Assembly (NCBI GenBank): GCA_030146615.1
Contig: JASLBL010000707.1
Coordinates: 1-5,086 of the forward strand
DNA from: Actinomycetes bacterium
GTDB taxonomy: Bacteria > Actinomycetota > CALGFH01
Direction of reading: 5' to 3'
DNA length: 5,086 nt
The notes beneath the pieces are model-generated. The model had not been told where the DNA came from. It did not search any database and worked only from the letters and a program-made list of their open reading frames with translations. Made by a program: the position numbers and the translations under genes. This document shows positions 5,031 to 5,086 of this stretch, piece by piece; position 1 is the first letter of the stretch; each line of letters starts with the position of its first letter.

Positions 5031-5086
5031 TGCCCCTGGCAGGACTCGAACCTGCAACCTACTGTTTAGGAGCTAACTGCCCATAT
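5031..5086 (-). tRNA. tRNA-Arg(CCU), 3' half; 5' half disrupted or outside the window
   Basis: Read on the minus strand from 5072, the segments are: anticodon loop CTCCTAA with anticodon CCU (5070-5068), stem strand ACAGT, variable loop AGGTT, and T-stem GCAGG with T-loop TTCGAGT and T-stem CCTGC. The acceptor strand CAGGGGC (5038-5032) and discriminator A (5031) complete the 3' half. CCA is not encoded. Every element has canonical length. On the 5' side, positions 5077-5073 give GTTAG, where pairing needs ACTGT; only wobble or chance pairs form. GGGC at 5082-5079 could pass for a D-stem strand, but that is weak. The gene therefore appears intact only from the anticodon loop onward. It may be a displaced 3' half at an insertion junction, an exon behind an intron, or a decayed gene. 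The CCU anticodon reads AGG, a rare codon in high-GC genomes. Confidence 0.7.

Noticed and set aside
1..5086. CRISPR array, rRNA, riboswitch or toxin-antitoxin pair
   Set aside because: I looked for regularly spaced repeats, rRNA-like segments, riboswitch-like leaders and small overlapping gene pairs and saw none.

Overview
The window comes from a high-GC bacterium, most likely an actinobacterium. Codon third positions are strongly G/C in the real genes. Two genes start directly on GTG or ATG a few bases after a TANNNT -10 box with no Shine-Dalgarno sequence, the actinobacterial leaderless pattern, and the protein families are those common in Actinomycetota. I cannot place it to genus.

Left third (1-1755): a mobile-element layer. 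A nearly complete IS110-family (DEDD) transposase runs leftward off the window edge. Upstream of it, about 180 bases of non-coding DNA (1200-1370) carry an 8-bp hairpin and a 17-nt imperfect direct repeat 70 bases apart. This is where IS110-group elements encode their bridge RNA. Next comes a decayed C-terminal fragment of an IS5-family DDE transposase, with two stops, two frameshifts and a lost catalytic Asp. The order suggests that the IS110 element landed beside or inside an older IS5 copy.

Middle (1756-2575): a small membrane-anchored or exported protein of unknown function with its own plausible promoter, followed by a 390-base gene-free stretch. That stretch contains a terminator-like hairpin and a palindromic, tRNA-anticodon-arm-like site.

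Right half (2576-4787): a class I SAM-dependent methyltransferase and an LLM-class flavin- or F420-dependent oxidoreductase point rightward, each apparently leaderless. A perfect 17-base palindrome sits just upstream of the oxidoreductase -10 box, as an operator would. Facing them is a PhnB-like (VOC-fold) protein whose N-terminal third is missing. Methyltransferase plus oxidoreductase suggests modification of a small molecule, but no substrate can be named.

Right edge (5031-5086): the 3' half of a tRNA-Arg(CCU) gene on the minus strand. It reads perfectly from the anticodon loop to the discriminator base, but the upstream anticodon strand does not pair. This looks like the junction of something inserted in the anticodon loop (integrative element or group I intron). 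A 22-base segment from this tRNA half recurs, 19 of 22 identical, at 2357-2378, so the methyltransferase-oxidoreductase-PhnB block is bracketed by direct repeats. The most rewarding points are the candidate bridge RNA, the disrupted tRNA-Arg(CCU) with its remote partial copy, and the palindrome shared between the oxidoreductase promoter and the IS region.
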